Below are positions 52,262 through 60,443 of a DNA stretch of 64,000 nucleotides, piece after piece (position 1 is the stretch's first letter; each line of letters opens with the position of its first letter). The notes below the pieces were generated by a model. It ran no database searches, was not told where the DNA came from, and saw nothing but the letters and a program-made list of their open reading frames with translations. Source of the DNA: Nannocystis exedens (GTDB lineage: Bacteria; Myxococcota_A; Polyangia; Nannocystales; Nannocystaceae). The stretch is taken from assembly GCF_002343915.1 (NCBI RefSeq), contig NZ_NETK01000001.1, positions 11,184,001-11,248,000 of the forward strand. The letters are read 5' to 3'. A program made the position numbers and the translations under genes.

Positions 52262-53077
52262 TCAAAAACTCAGCCCGTGGCGCTCGCGCGCCGAAAACAG
52301 GCGAACGACGTTGTCGGCGAAACCGAGGCCCCTGTCCAGTAGCAGGATCTGCCCCTTGACCCCGTCCATCAGGCCGCTGCAGAGGGCCAGCGCCGCGGCC
52401 GCGACCTCGTCGGGGTGGATGAACCAGCCTTCCGAGTAGTACTTCTTGCAGAACGGCACGAAGTCGGGCCCGAAGGTCGCCTCCAGCGACGCAGTCTCGA
52501 CCGGGTTCGCGCGCAGGATGTTGATGCGAACATCCTCACTGAGCAGATCTGCCGTGAGGTAGCGACAGAAGGTCTCCATCACGGTCTTGCTCGCGGCCAC
52601 GAAGTCATAGCCCGGGAGGAAGTACTCCGGCCCGCGCGACGACATTCCCACCGCGTAGCGCGGCCAGCGGCCGAAGGTCTCGCGGATCGCCTGCAGGTAG
52701 CCGACGAACGGCCACGCGCTGTAGCCGAGGCTGCGGAGGAAGCTCTTCTTGTCGAGGTCCTCGTGCGACTTGCTGACGTGGGCGAACGACACGTTGCTGA
52801 TCAGGGCGAACACCGCGTCGTGGTCGCGCTTGACCTGCTGCATCAGCGCCTCGGTGTCCTCGTCCTGCGACGCGTCGGCCTCGACGATCGTCGGCGCCGG
52901 CGCGCCCGCGGCGTCGAAGCGGGCCCGCAGCTCGTCCTCGTCGGCCGAGCCCCAGCGGTGGGTCAGGTACACGTGGGCGCCGTACTTGCCGAACATCAGC
53001 CCGGTCGCCAGGCCGATGCCCGCCGTCCCGCCGGTGACGATGACGGCCTTGCCCTTGAGGTCGTTGCGGAGGATCAC
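52262..53077 (-). CDS. FabL-like enoyl-ACP reductase/SDR, second copy
   Basis: 271 residues from GTG 53077, overlapping the first copy's stop (GTGA). SDR fold with AVIVTGGTAGIGLATGLMFG for NADPH. The catalytic segment GYDFVAASKTVMETFCRYL has Tyr and Lys six residues apart (Y-x6-K), as in FabI/FabL enoyl-ACP reductases and unlike the Y-x3-K of ketoreductases. It shares YLTHRWGSADEDELRARF and FVGYLQAI with its neighbour, so the two are tandem duplicates. Proposed role: reducing the enoyl intermediate of the elongation or branching cycle. Confidence 0.82.
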   Translation of the reverse strand: MILRNDLKGKAVIVTGGTAGIGLATGLMFGKYGAHVYLTHRWGSADEDELRARFDAAGAPAPTIVEADASQDEDTEALMQQVKRDHDAVFALISNVSFAHVSKSHEDLDKKSFLRSLGYSAWPFVGYLQAIRETFGRWPRYAVGMSSRGPEYFLPGYDFVAASKTVMETFCRYLTADLLSEDVRINILRANPVETASLEATFGPDFVPFCKKYYSEGWFIHPDEVAAAALALCSGLMDGVKGQILLLDRGLGFADNVVRLFSARERHGLSF

Positions 53078-53889
53078 GCCGGAGCTCCTTCCTTGTCGCC
53101 GCCGCCGACGAGCCGCGGCCCGAGCGTGGCGATGTTGTCGACGAACGCCGCGCCGCGGTCGAGCGTCAGCACCTGCCCGCCCATCGCGTCGAACAGCCCG
53201 CTGCACAGCGCGAGCGTCGTGTCGGCGACCTCGTCGACCGTACACGCGAACTCGGGGAACTTGCCGGCCAGCTCGCGCTGCTGGGCGGCGAACATCTGCT
53301 CGTAGCTCTCGGTCATGACCTGGCGGGTGCGCAGGGCGTTGACGATGCAGCCGTGCTCGTACAGGTGCGTGCTCATGTAGCGCACGAACGTCTCGAGCAC
53401 CGCCTTCGCCACGGCCACGTAGTCGTAGCCCGGGTAGTGGGTGTCGGGCCCGTCGGACGACATCGCCAGCGCGTAGCGGGGGTAGCGGCCGAACGCGGCG
53501 TGCAGCGCCTGCAGGTAGCCGACGAACGGCCAGCTCGAGTACTCGAGGCTCTTGTACAGCGCGCGTCGGGTGTGCTTCTCCGGCCCCTCGCCGCGCTGGA
53601 CCACGCAGACGTTGCTGATGAACGCCCACACGCCGTCGCACTCCTCCTTGAGGCGCGCGGTCAGCTTGTCGGTGTCCTCCTCGCGCGACGCGTCGGCCTC
53701 GATCACCAGCGGCGCCGGGGCGCCGGCGGCGGTGAAGCGGGCCCTCAAAGCGTCCTCGTCGGCCGAGCCCCAGCGGTGCGTCAGCACCGTGCGCGCGCCC
53801 TGGCGCCCGAACGCGAGCCCGCACGCGAGGCCGATGCCGCGCGTCCCGCCCGTGATCAAGACGACCCTGTCCTTGAAGTCATTGAGCAA
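53074..53889 (-). CDS. FabL-like enoyl-ACP reductase/SDR, first copy
   Basis: 271 residues from TTG 53889, supported by GGGAGGA just upstream. Paralogue of the next gene: VVLITGGTRGIGLACGLAFG, TVLTHRWGSADEDALRARF, and the catalytic region PGYDYVAVAKAVLETFVRYM with Tyr and Lys six apart. The ends differ (LDRGAAFVDNIATLGPRL). One copy could serve straight-chain enoyl groups and the other the beta-methyl enoyl group formed by the ECH pair, but that split is a guess. It begins three bases after the ECH2 stop. Confidence 0.82.
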   Translation of the reverse strand: MLNDFKDRVVLITGGTRGIGLACGLAFGRQGARTVLTHRWGSADEDALRARFTAAGAPAPLVIEADASREEDTDKLTARLKEECDGVWAFISNVCVVQRGEGPEKHTRRALYKSLEYSSWPFVGYLQALHAAFGRYPRYALAMSSDGPDTHYPGYDYVAVAKAVLETFVRYMSTHLYEHGCIVNALRTRQVMTESYEQMFAAQQRELAGKFPEFACTVDEVADTTLALCSGLFDAMGGQVLTLDRGAAFVDNIATLGPRLVGGGDKEGAPA

Positions 53890-53892
53890 GCG

Positions 53893-54669
53893 TCATCCTC
53901 CCTGGCCTGGCCCGTAGTTCGTGCGGATCCGCGCCACCGTCTCCGGGTCGGCGAAGCATACCTCGTGCATCATCGACTCGACCGTGCGCGCCTCCTCGAA
54001 CGCGCGCCTCCGCGGCAACGCCAGCGCACGTTTGAGCAACAGCAGCGCGGCCCGCGGCTTGTCGGCGATCCGGGCCGCCATGTCGAGCGCCCGCGCCAGC
54101 ACCTCGGCGCGCGGCACGACCGCGTTGATCTGGCCGCGCCCCGCGAGCTGCTCGCCGCGGAAGTACTGCCCGCCGAACAGCATCTCCGCGCCGACGTACT
54201 CGCCGAACGCGAACTGCACCAGCCGCGTCGCGCCCATCCCGGGCGTGAACCCGAGGTCCAGGAAGTTGGCGCCGTAGCGGCTCTCGCGGGCCATCACGAC
54301 CATGTCGCAGGCGAGGCCGAACACCAGGCCGCCGCCGACGGCGGGCCCCGCCATCGCCGCGATCGTCGGCACCGGCACCTCGAGCAGCGCCCGCGTCAGC
54401 AGCAGGTCGTACGGGGCGATGGTGCCGTCGGCGAGGCCGAGCAGCACCTCGCGGTCGCCGCCGGCCGAGAACACCTCGTGCAGCCCGGCGATCACGCACA
54501 CGCGCACGTCGGTGCGCCGGCCCACCTCTTCGAGCGCGCCCGTCAGCGCGGCCACGAAGGCCCGCCCGAACGCGTTCTTGCCGGCGGCGTCGCGCATCGT
54601 CAGCACCGCCACGCCGTCGCGCTCGAGCGTCACCTCGACGAGGCTGTCCGTCGGGACATGCGCGTTCAT
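53893..54669 (-). CDS. ECH2-type decarboxylase of the beta-branching cassette
   Basis: 258 residues from ATG 54669, overlapping the ECH1 stop (ATGA). Crotonase fold matching the PksI/CurF-ECH2 subgroup in detail: MRDAAGKNAFGRAFV, IAAMAGPAVGGGLVFGLACD (oxyanion hole), ARESRYGANFLDLGFTPGMG, GGQYFRGEQLAGRG, IADKPRAALLLLKRALA and ESMMHEVCF. This subgroup decarboxylates 3-methylglutaconyl-ACP to leave a beta-methyl branch. The start codon lies in a CMTG repeat (54643-54674). Strongest single marker of the cassette. Confidence 0.9.
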   Translation of the reverse strand: MNAHVPTDSLVEVTLERDGVAVLTMRDAAGKNAFGRAFVAALTGALEEVGRRTDVRVCVIAGLHEVFSAGGDREVLLGLADGTIAPYDLLLTRALLEVPVPTIAAMAGPAVGGGLVFGLACDMVVMARESRYGANFLDLGFTPGMGATRLVQFAFGEYVGAEMLFGGQYFRGEQLAGRGQINAVVPRAEVLARALDMAARIADKPRAALLLLKRALALPRRRAFEEARTVESMMHEVCFADPETVARIRTNYGPGQGG

Positions 54670-54674
54670 TCCTG
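54643..54674. repeat. CMTG 14-bp repeat spanning a stop/start junction
   Basis: GCTG 54643, CATG 54657, CCTG 54671, 14 bp apart. On the minus strand it covers the stop of ECH1, the start of ECH2 and its first eight codons. Confidence 0.75.
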
Positions 54675-55421
54675 TCCTTTCAGCCTGGCGAACCACGGCG
54701 GCGCCTGCCCCTCGGCCAGCAGGGCCGCCAGCGCCGCCCGCAGCTCGGGGTCCTCGAGGTCGGCCGCGGTCTGAGCCACCCCACCCTGCCCCGCCGGCCC
54801 GGTGATCCGCTTGAGCGTCGCGACCGCCTGCGGGCGCGCGCGCAGCAGCGAGCGCAGGAGCCCGCGCAGCGCCTTGTCCGGCTCGTCCGCGACCACGTCG
54901 ACGAGGCCCCACGGCTCGGCCTGGGCCGCGGTCACCAGCTCGCCGGTGAGCGCCAGCCGCCGGGTCCGACGCGCGCCGATCCGGGCCTCGAGCGCCGGGA
55001 GGATCACCGCCGGCACCAGCCCGTAGCGCAGCTCCGGCAGCGCGAACGTGGCCGCCGGCGCCGCCACCACCAGGTCGCATGCCGCGGCCAGGCCGACCCC
55101 GCCGCCGCTGGCCGCGCCGGTGACCACCGCGATCGTCGCCACCTTCGCGCTCGCCAGCAGCTCGAGGCAGGCGGCGAAGCGCTCCATCGCCTCGCGCATC
55201 GGCGCCGACGGGGTCCGCAGCGCGGCTGCCAGGTCCATCCCGGCGCAGAACTCGGGGCCCTCGCTGGCGATCACCAGCGCGCGCGCCGAGCCGGCGACTG
55301 CCTGCTCGACCGCGTCGGCCAGCGCGGCGATCCCGTCGGTGTCCAATGCGACATGTCCTCCGGGACCTGCCCCGAGGAACAGCCGATGGATCAGCTCGCC
55401 CTCTTCGCAGCGGACGCGCAC
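54666..55421 (-). CDS. ECH1-type dehydratase of the beta-branching cassette
   Basis: 251 residues from GTG 55421. Crotonase fold of the PksH/CurE subgroup: ALVIASEGPEFCAGMDLAAA (oxyanion hole), VTGAASGGGVGLAAACDLVV, FALPELRYGLVPAVILPALE and RRLALTGELVTAAQAEPWGL. Enzymes of this group dehydrate HMG-ACP to 3-methylglutaconyl-ACP, the step before ECH2. It lies between the HMG-synthase gene (108-base gap) and ECH2 (four-base overlap). A CMTG repeat encodes residues of the N-terminal loop GAGPGGHVAL. Confidence 0.88.
   Translation of the reverse strand: MRVRCEEGELIHRLFLGAGPGGHVALDTDGIAALADAVEQAVAGSARALVIASEGPEFCAGMDLAAALRTPSAPMREAMERFAACLELLASAKVATIAVVTGAASGGGVGLAAACDLVVAAPAATFALPELRYGLVPAVILPALEARIGARRTRRLALTGELVTAAQAEPWGLVDVVADEPDKALRGLLRSLLRARPQAVATLKRITGPAGQGGVAQTAADLEDPELRAALAALLAEGQAPPWFARLKGQE
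55352..55383. repeat. CMTG 14-bp repeat inside ECH1 gene
   Basis: CATG 55352, CCTG 55366, CAGC 55380, 14 bp apart; TGTCC and GGACC arms. It lies near the N-terminus of the dehydratase. Confidence 0.7.
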
Positions 55422-55529
55422 GCGATCACCTCCGAGGGGCGGGGACGAGGGGACGGGCGGCCGGGCCGCGCGACGCCGAGGGGCGGCGCGGCCGGCGTGG
55501 CGAGGGACGGACGCGACATGGTCGGAGCC

Positions 55530-56771
55530 TCAGGACAGGCGGTACTCCCGCTGGTAGCCGCGCACGCCGTCGAGCACGAGGCGGCCCCTGCCGGCGTAGG
55601 CGCGCTCGTAGAGCCCGCGCAGGCCCGACTGGTCGACCTCGTAGTCGCTCTGGTCGATGTAGCCGGCGCGCTGGCGCTCGAGCGCCTCGTACTCGGCGAC
55701 CGTCAGCGGCATGCGACGGTCGAGGCCGGCGGCGATCTGCTGGCCCGCGACCTGCTCGCGCGCCCGCTCGCCGACGGTGGCGCGGTAGAACTCGGCGCAC
55801 GAGCCCGAGCCGTAGGAGAAGATCGAGACCTTGTCGCCGGGGCGCAGCTCGGGGTCGGCGTCGATGAGCCCGAGCATGGCGATGAAGGTCGCCGAGGTGT
55901 ACGTGCCGCCGAAGCGCGAGTTGTAGCGCAGCGCCGGCTTCGACTTGCGCTCGAAGTGGGCCCTGGCCTCGCGCAGCGACATCTCGTGCGGGCCGCGGCG
56001 CAGCAGCGCCCGGTGGGCGCGGAAGGTCATGCCGCCGAACGGCACGTGGTAGATGTGGCGGGCGAACTCGGCGTCGTAGTCGACCATGCCCGAGCGGGCG
56101 ACGAAGTGATCGTACGCGCCCTCGAGCGCCTCGAGGTAGCCGTACAGGCTGGTGTCGGCGTGGCCGACCTCCTTGGTCGACGTCGGCCGGTAGGTGTCGA
56201 AGATCTCCTGCGTCCAGTAGCCGCAGGTGTCGAGGTCGAGCTCGAGGACGTCCGGCTGCGCGCTGACCAGCATCGCCGTCGCCGCCGCCCCGAGCACGTA
56301 CTCCCACGGCTGGCCGAGGTGCACGCGGCTCTGGTCGGTGCAGACCACCAGCGCCTTCTTGCCCGGCGCCGCGCCCGAGGCGACCCAGTGGGCCGCCATC
56401 ATCAGCCCGCCGGTGCCGCCGTAGCAGGCGTGCTTGGTCTCGAAGTTGCGGCAGTTGGAGGTGAGCCCGCAGTAGCGCTGGACGTAGGTCGAGATCGGCT
56501 TGCCGAAGTCGACCGAGGACTCGGTGCCGACGATCACCAGCTCGATGTCCTTGCGGTCCTCGGGCCGGACGATCTGCAGCGCGGCGTTGACCGCCATCGT
56601 CACCGGGTCCTCCCACGTCGGGTTGAGCGAGCGCTCGCTGACCCACAGCTCCTCGAGCGGGTGGCGCGGATCGTGATCGCGCGCCTCCGCGAGCAGCTTC
56701 ATGTCGAGCGAGAGTGTGCACGGGTACGCCGTGATCCGCTCGATGCCCACGCGCGGCCGGTGGTGCGCCAT
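55530..56771 (-). CDS. HMG-CoA synthase-type enzyme (PksG family)
   Basis: 413 residues from ATG 56771. Thiolase-fold HMG synthase: catalytic Glu in VIVGTESSVDFGKP (near residue 82), nucleophilic Cys in FETKHACYGGTGGL (near 116) and catalytic His in IYHVPFGGMTFRAH (near 244). The SYGSGSCAEFYRATV segment is also diagnostic. In PKS pathways this enzyme adds an acetyl carbanion to a beta-keto acyl-ACP, the first step of beta-methyl branching. Its partners ECH1 and ECH2 follow directly downstream. A primary-metabolism HMG-CoA synthase would not be expected in such an operon. Confidence 0.92.
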   Translation of the reverse strand: MAHHRPRVGIERITAYPCTLSLDMKLLAEARDHDPRHPLEELWVSERSLNPTWEDPVTMAVNAALQIVRPEDRKDIELVIVGTESSVDFGKPISTYVQRYCGLTSNCRNFETKHACYGGTGGLMMAAHWVASGAAPGKKALVVCTDQSRVHLGQPWEYVLGAAATAMLVSAQPDVLELDLDTCGYWTQEIFDTYRPTSTKEVGHADTSLYGYLEALEGAYDHFVARSGMVDYDAEFARHIYHVPFGGMTFRAHRALLRRGPHEMSLREARAHFERKSKPALRYNSRFGGTYTSATFIAMLGLIDADPELRPGDKVSIFSYGSGSCAEFYRATVGERAREQVAGQQIAAGLDRRMPLTVAEYEALERQRAGYIDQSDYEVDQSGLRGLYERAYAGRGRLVLDGVRGYQREYRLS

Positions 56772-56785
56772 CGCCGTCCTCCCCC

Positions 56786-57529
56786 TCAGTACGTCCAGTC
56801 GAGGCCGCCCGTGACCGGCACGACCTGACCGTTGATGAAGCTGCCGCCCGTGGCCAAAAACAGCACCGTCGCCGCCAGCTCGGCCAGCGTGCCCATGCGG
56901 CCCTTCGGCATCGGGCAGTACTGCTGCCAGTAGTCCTTGGCCGCCTGCGGCATGGTCTCGCGCGTCATGTCGGTGTCGAAGAAGCCCGGCACGACGACGT
57001 TGGCGGTGATGCCCTTGCGCCCGTACTCCTTGGCGAGCGCCTGGGTGAAGCCGTGCAGGCCGGCCTTGCTGGCGGCGTAGTTGGCCTGGCCGGCCGCGCC
57101 GCTGTGCTGGATCGACGAGATGTTGACGATCCGGCCGAACCGCGCCGCCAGCATCGACGGCAGGAACGCGCGCACGACGTAGAACGGCCCGTGCAGGTTG
57201 GTCGCCAGCACGTCGTGCCACTCCTCGTCGGACATCGACACCACGAGGTTGGCGCGGTTGATGCCGGCGCAGTTGACCACGACCTCGACGCTGTCGAAGT
57301 CGCTGAGCACCTCGTCGGCGACCTCGCCGACGCGGTCGGAGCGGCTGACGTCGAGCGCGTAGCCCTTGACCTTCGCGCCCGGGCGGATCGCCGCCGCCTC
57401 GGCCTCGATCTTGCGCGCCGCGTCGTCGTTGCTGCGGTACGCGAACGCCACGTCGTGGCCGGCGCGCACTGCCTCGAGCACGATCCCGGCGCCGATCCCC
57501 CGCGAGCCCCCGGTGACGAAGAAGTTCAT
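56786..57529 (-). CDS. FabG-like 3-ketoacyl-ACP reductase
   Basis: 247 residues from ATG 57529, eight bases after the ketosynthase stop. Classical SDR: NFFVTGGSRGIGAGIVLEAV (NADPH loop), VNCAGINRA, and the catalytic Ser-Tyr-Lys in ISSIQHSGAAGQANYAASKA, then VVPGFFDTDMTRET. It should reduce the beta-keto group made by the adjacent ketosynthase, except where HMG synthase acts instead. Complete length and intact residues. Confidence 0.93.
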   Translation of the reverse strand: MNFFVTGGSRGIGAGIVLEAVRAGHDVAFAYRSNDDAARKIEAEAAAIRPGAKVKGYALDVSRSDRVGEVADEVLSDFDSVEVVVNCAGINRANLVVSMSDEEWHDVLATNLHGPFYVVRAFLPSMLAARFGRIVNISSIQHSGAAGQANYAASKAGLHGFTQALAKEYGRKGITANVVVPGFFDTDMTRETMPQAAKDYWQQYCPMPKGRMGTLAELAATVLFLATGGSFINGQVVPVTGGLDWTY

Positions 57530-57537
57530 GGCGCGGC

Positions 57538-58848
57538 TCACAGGCTGTTCGGGTCCCACCGGCGGTACAGCGCGCAGCAATTGAGGCCGCCGAAGCCGAA
57601 CGAGTTCTTGACCATCAGGTTGATGCGGTGCTCGACCGCCTTGTTGGCGCACACGTCGACGTCGACCTCGGGGTCGAGCGCGTCGATGTTGATCGACGGG
57701 TGCAGCACGCCGCCGCGCATCTGCAGCAGCGCCGCCACCGTCTCGACCGCCGGCGCCGACCAGCAGGTGTGGCCGAGCATCGACTTCGGCGCGTTGATCT
57801 TGAGCTTCTTGGCGTGGTCGCCGAACACCTTGCGGATCGCGTTGAGCTCCGACAGGTCGCCGAGCGGCGTGCTGGTCGCGTGGGCGCAGATGAAGTCGAC
57901 CTCGTCGGGCCGCACCTGCGCGCGCCGCAGCAGGCGTTCGAGCGTCCGCGCCTGGCCCTCGGTCGACGGCGACGGCAGGTGGCAGCCGTCGGACGTCGAG
58001 GTGCAGCCGAGCACCTCGGCGTAGATCGTCGCGCCGCGGCGCAGCGCGTGGCCGAGCTCCTCGAGCACCAGCGCGCCGGCGCCGTGCGACGGCACGAAGC
58101 CCTCGCGGCGCGAGTCGTAGGGCCGGCTGGCCAGCTCGGGCGTGTCGTTGAAGCTCTCGAACGTGATGGCGCCGAGCAGCGCCATCGCGTGGACGCCCAT
58201 CTGCGAGAAGTCGAGCACCGCGCCGACCACCATCGCCATGTCGTGGTCGTGGTGGCGGATCTCGTCGATCGCGTTGCGCAGGGCCACGTTGGCGCTGGCG
58301 CACGCGCCCCCGAGCGTGTAGCAGGCGCCCTTCCAGCCCAGCATCTCGCTCACCGAGCCGGCGTGGTCGGTGTCGAGCATGTGCAGCGCCGCCATCGAGT
58401 CGATGTAGTCGGGGTCCTCGGTCTGGAAGGTGACGTAGTTGTCGGCGAAGTAGCGCTCGTTGAGGTTGTGGCCGCCGACCAGGACCGCGCAGCGGGTCGG
58501 GTCCGCGACCTCGACCATGCCGGCGTCGCGCCACGCGTCGGCGGCGCACAGCACCGACAGCGACGTCGAGAACGGCGCCTTGTTGCACAGCTGGCGGGCC
58601 CGCTTGTGCACCTCGGCCGGCAGCGCGCCGCGCAGGCGCTCGAGCTTGGCCTTGACGTCGTACTCCGACAGATCGCCGCCGATCTTCGAGTACACGCCGT
58701 CGTTGTTGTGCCACTTCCAGCGGGTGATCGCCGACTTGCCGGCGAGGAGGTTGGCGTAGAAGGTGTCGAGATCGTCGCCCAGCGGCGTGTTGATGCCGAG
58801 GCCGGTGACGACCACGCGGCGGGGCGATTGTGCCTGCGATGAGACCAT
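57538..58848 (-). CDS. Beta-ketoacyl-ACP synthase (FabF/KAS-II type)
   Basis: 436 residues from ATG 58848. Complete Cys-His-His triad: GGACASANVALRNAI (Cys near residue 190), ICAHATSTPLGD and KSMLGHTCWSAPAVE. The Cys is retained, so this is a condensing enzyme and not the decarboxylating Cys-to-Ser (KS-Q/PksF-like) member found in many beta-branching cassettes. The insertion YFADNYVTFQTEDPDY is unusual for housekeeping FabF. As the only KS in the cluster it must act iteratively. Located 20 bases after the dehydratase stop. Confidence 0.93.
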   Translation of the reverse strand: MVSSQAQSPRRVVVTGLGINTPLGDDLDTFYANLLAGKSAITRWKWHNNDGVYSKIGGDLSEYDVKAKLERLRGALPAEVHKRARQLCNKAPFSTSLSVLCAADAWRDAGMVEVADPTRCAVLVGGHNLNERYFADNYVTFQTEDPDYIDSMAALHMLDTDHAGSVSEMLGWKGACYTLGGACASANVALRNAIDEIRHHDHDMAMVVGAVLDFSQMGVHAMALLGAITFESFNDTPELASRPYDSRREGFVPSHGAGALVLEELGHALRRGATIYAEVLGCTSTSDGCHLPSPSTEGQARTLERLLRRAQVRPDEVDFICAHATSTPLGDLSELNAIRKVFGDHAKKLKINAPKSMLGHTCWSAPAVETVAALLQMRGGVLHPSINIDALDPEVDVDVCANKAVEHRINLMVKNSFGFGGLNCCALYRRWDPNSL

Positions 58849-58868
58849 GCGTGCTCTTCTGGGGGGAG

Positions 58869-59423
58869 TCAGTCCATCAAATAGACCTCGAACACCGCGA
58901 GGGCCTGGACCTCCTCGCCGCGGAGGGCCTGACCGACGCAGGTCGAGACGTAGTCGCTGTGCTCGAGCGAGCGGGCGAGCAGCGTCAGCCGGTCGCCCGG
59001 GCGGACGCCGCCCTGGAACAGGGCGTGGTGGACCTTGAGCAGCCGCAGGCGCGCCGGAGCGTCCGCCGCGTCGATGCTGGCTGTCCCTTTGGCCATGAGG
59101 TGCAAGAGACAGATCCCGAGCTGGCCGATCGCCTCGACCAGCAGCACGCCCGGGTAGACCGGGTCGCCGGGGAAGTGGCCGGCGAACACCGCGTCGCCGG
59201 GGTCGATCGTCCGCGCGCCGCGGATCAGGCCCGGCTCCTCGGGCGACCGCGGCAGCTCGACCGCGTCGATCGCGTCGACGAACAGGAACGGGTCGCGGTG
59301 CGGCAGCATGCGCTCGATCGCCGCGCGGCCGAACTCGACCCGCGTGCTGCCCTCCCCCGGCACGAACACCGGCCGCCGGCGGTGCTGCTTGATCAGCGCG
59401 TCGAGGCCGCTCAGCTCGTCCAC
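58869..59423 (-). CDS. FabZ/FabA-like 3-hydroxyacyl-ACP dehydratase
   Basis: 184 residues from GTG 59423, which overlaps the end of the acyltransferase gene by 13 bases. Hotdog fold with family signatures IERMLPHRDPFLFVDAI and GHFPGDPVYPGVLLVEAIGQ, containing the catalytic His and Glu. The N-terminal 35 residues are an extra basic extension not seen in FabZ. Removes water in the elongation cycle, giving the substrate for the FabL-like reductases. A one-step CMTG repeat is present at 59080. Confidence 0.9.
   Translation of the reverse strand: MDELSGLDALIKQHRRRPVFVPGEGSTRVEFGRAAIERMLPHRDPFLFVDAIDAVELPRSPEEPGLIRGARTIDPGDAVFAGHFPGDPVYPGVLLVEAIGQLGICLLHLMAKGTASIDAADAPARLRLLKVHHALFQGGVRPGDRLTLLARSLEHSDYVSTCVGQALRGEEVQALAVFEVYLMD
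59080..59097. repeat. CMTG 14-bp repeat, one step
   Basis: GCTG 59080 and CATG 59094, inside the dehydratase gene, encoding part of LMAKGTAS. Confidence 0.55.
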
Positions 59424-60421
59424 GACGCCTCCTGAGCCAGATCCTTGCGGGTCGTCGGCGGCAGGTGCTGGCGCAGCGCCGCGAGCACGCCGGCCAGGTG
59501 CGAGGCGGCGTCGTCGCGGCTGTCGGTGGCGTACTTCGGCCGCGTCGACCACTTGCGGTCGAGCAGGTTGTGCAGCACCTGGCGCGGGCCGACCTCGATG
59601 AACACCGCGCCCGGGTGACGCTCGGCGACGCGGTCGATCGACTTGCGCCACAGCACCGGCGTGTGGACGTGCTCCTCGAGCAGGTCGACGAATTCGGCGG
59701 CCGTCGGCGCCGGCACGAACTCGCCGCGGCGGTTCGGCAGGTACGGCAGCCGCGGGGCCTTGAAGCGCGCGCGCTGCAGGTGCGGGCGCAGGGCCGCGCC
59801 GACCGGCTCGAACAGCGACGAGTGCATCGGCACCTGCCGCTCGATGATCGTGGGCACCACGTAGTGCTCGTCCTCCAGCAGCGCGACCGCGGCCTCGACC
59901 GCGGCGGCGTCGCCCGACAGCACGTGCTGCTTCGGCGAGTTGAGGTTGACGATCTCGAGCACCCCGAGCCCCTGGCCGCGGATCTGCTCGACCACCGCCT
60001 CGAGCGTCTCGAGGTCGAGCGGCTGGACCGAGGCCATCATCCCGCGCGGGCCGGCGTCGTAGGCCTCGCCGCGGGCCTGGACCAGGCGCAGCGCCTCCGG
60101 CAGCTCGAGCGCGCCGATGTGGACGAGGTGGTTGTACTCGCCGAGCGACAGCCCCAGCGACAGCTCGGCGTCGACGCCCTCGGCCTGCAGGAGGCTGAGC
60201 ATCATGTGGTTGGCGACGAACACGCCGACCTGGACGTCGACGTTGCGATCGAAGGCCGTCGGGTTGTCCTCGCTGGTGTGGGCGTCGAGGTCGCGGCCGA
60301 GCACGTCGCTGCAGACCGCCAGCACCTCGGCGGCCCGCCGGTGCAGCCGGGCCAGCTTGCCGAGCATCCCCGGGTAGCGCGAGCTCTGCCCTGGGAACAT
60401 GAACACCAGCGTCGTCTTCAT
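59411..60421 (-). CDS. Stand-alone malonyl-type acyltransferase (FabD-like)
   Basis: 336 residues from ATG 60421. Starts TLVFMFPGQSSRYPGML. The nucleophile elbow is LGLSLGEYNHL, with Leu where most have His (GHSxGE); Ser is near residue 92. The Arg for malonyl is in LVQARGEAYD and the catalytic His in QVPMHSSLFEPV. It therefore looks active, loading malonyl (or methylmalonyl) onto ACP in trans, as discrete ATs do in trans-AT systems. Second gene of the operon, 22 bases after the oxoamine synthase stop. Confidence 0.92.
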   Translation of the reverse strand: MKTTLVFMFPGQSSRYPGMLGKLARLHRRAAEVLAVCSDVLGRDLDAHTSEDNPTAFDRNVDVQVGVFVANHMMLSLLQAEGVDAELSLGLSLGEYNHLVHIGALELPEALRLVQARGEAYDAGPRGMMASVQPLDLETLEAVVEQIRGQGLGVLEIVNLNSPKQHVLSGDAAAVEAAVALLEDEHYVVPTIIERQVPMHSSLFEPVGAALRPHLQRARFKAPRLPYLPNRRGEFVPAPTAAEFVDLLEEHVHTPVLWRKSIDRVAERHPGAVFIEVGPRQVLHNLLDRKWSTRPKYATDSRDDAASHLAGVLAALRQHLPPTTRKDLAQEASWTS

Positions 60422-60443
60422 CGTGCCCCCTGCCCTGTCCCGC

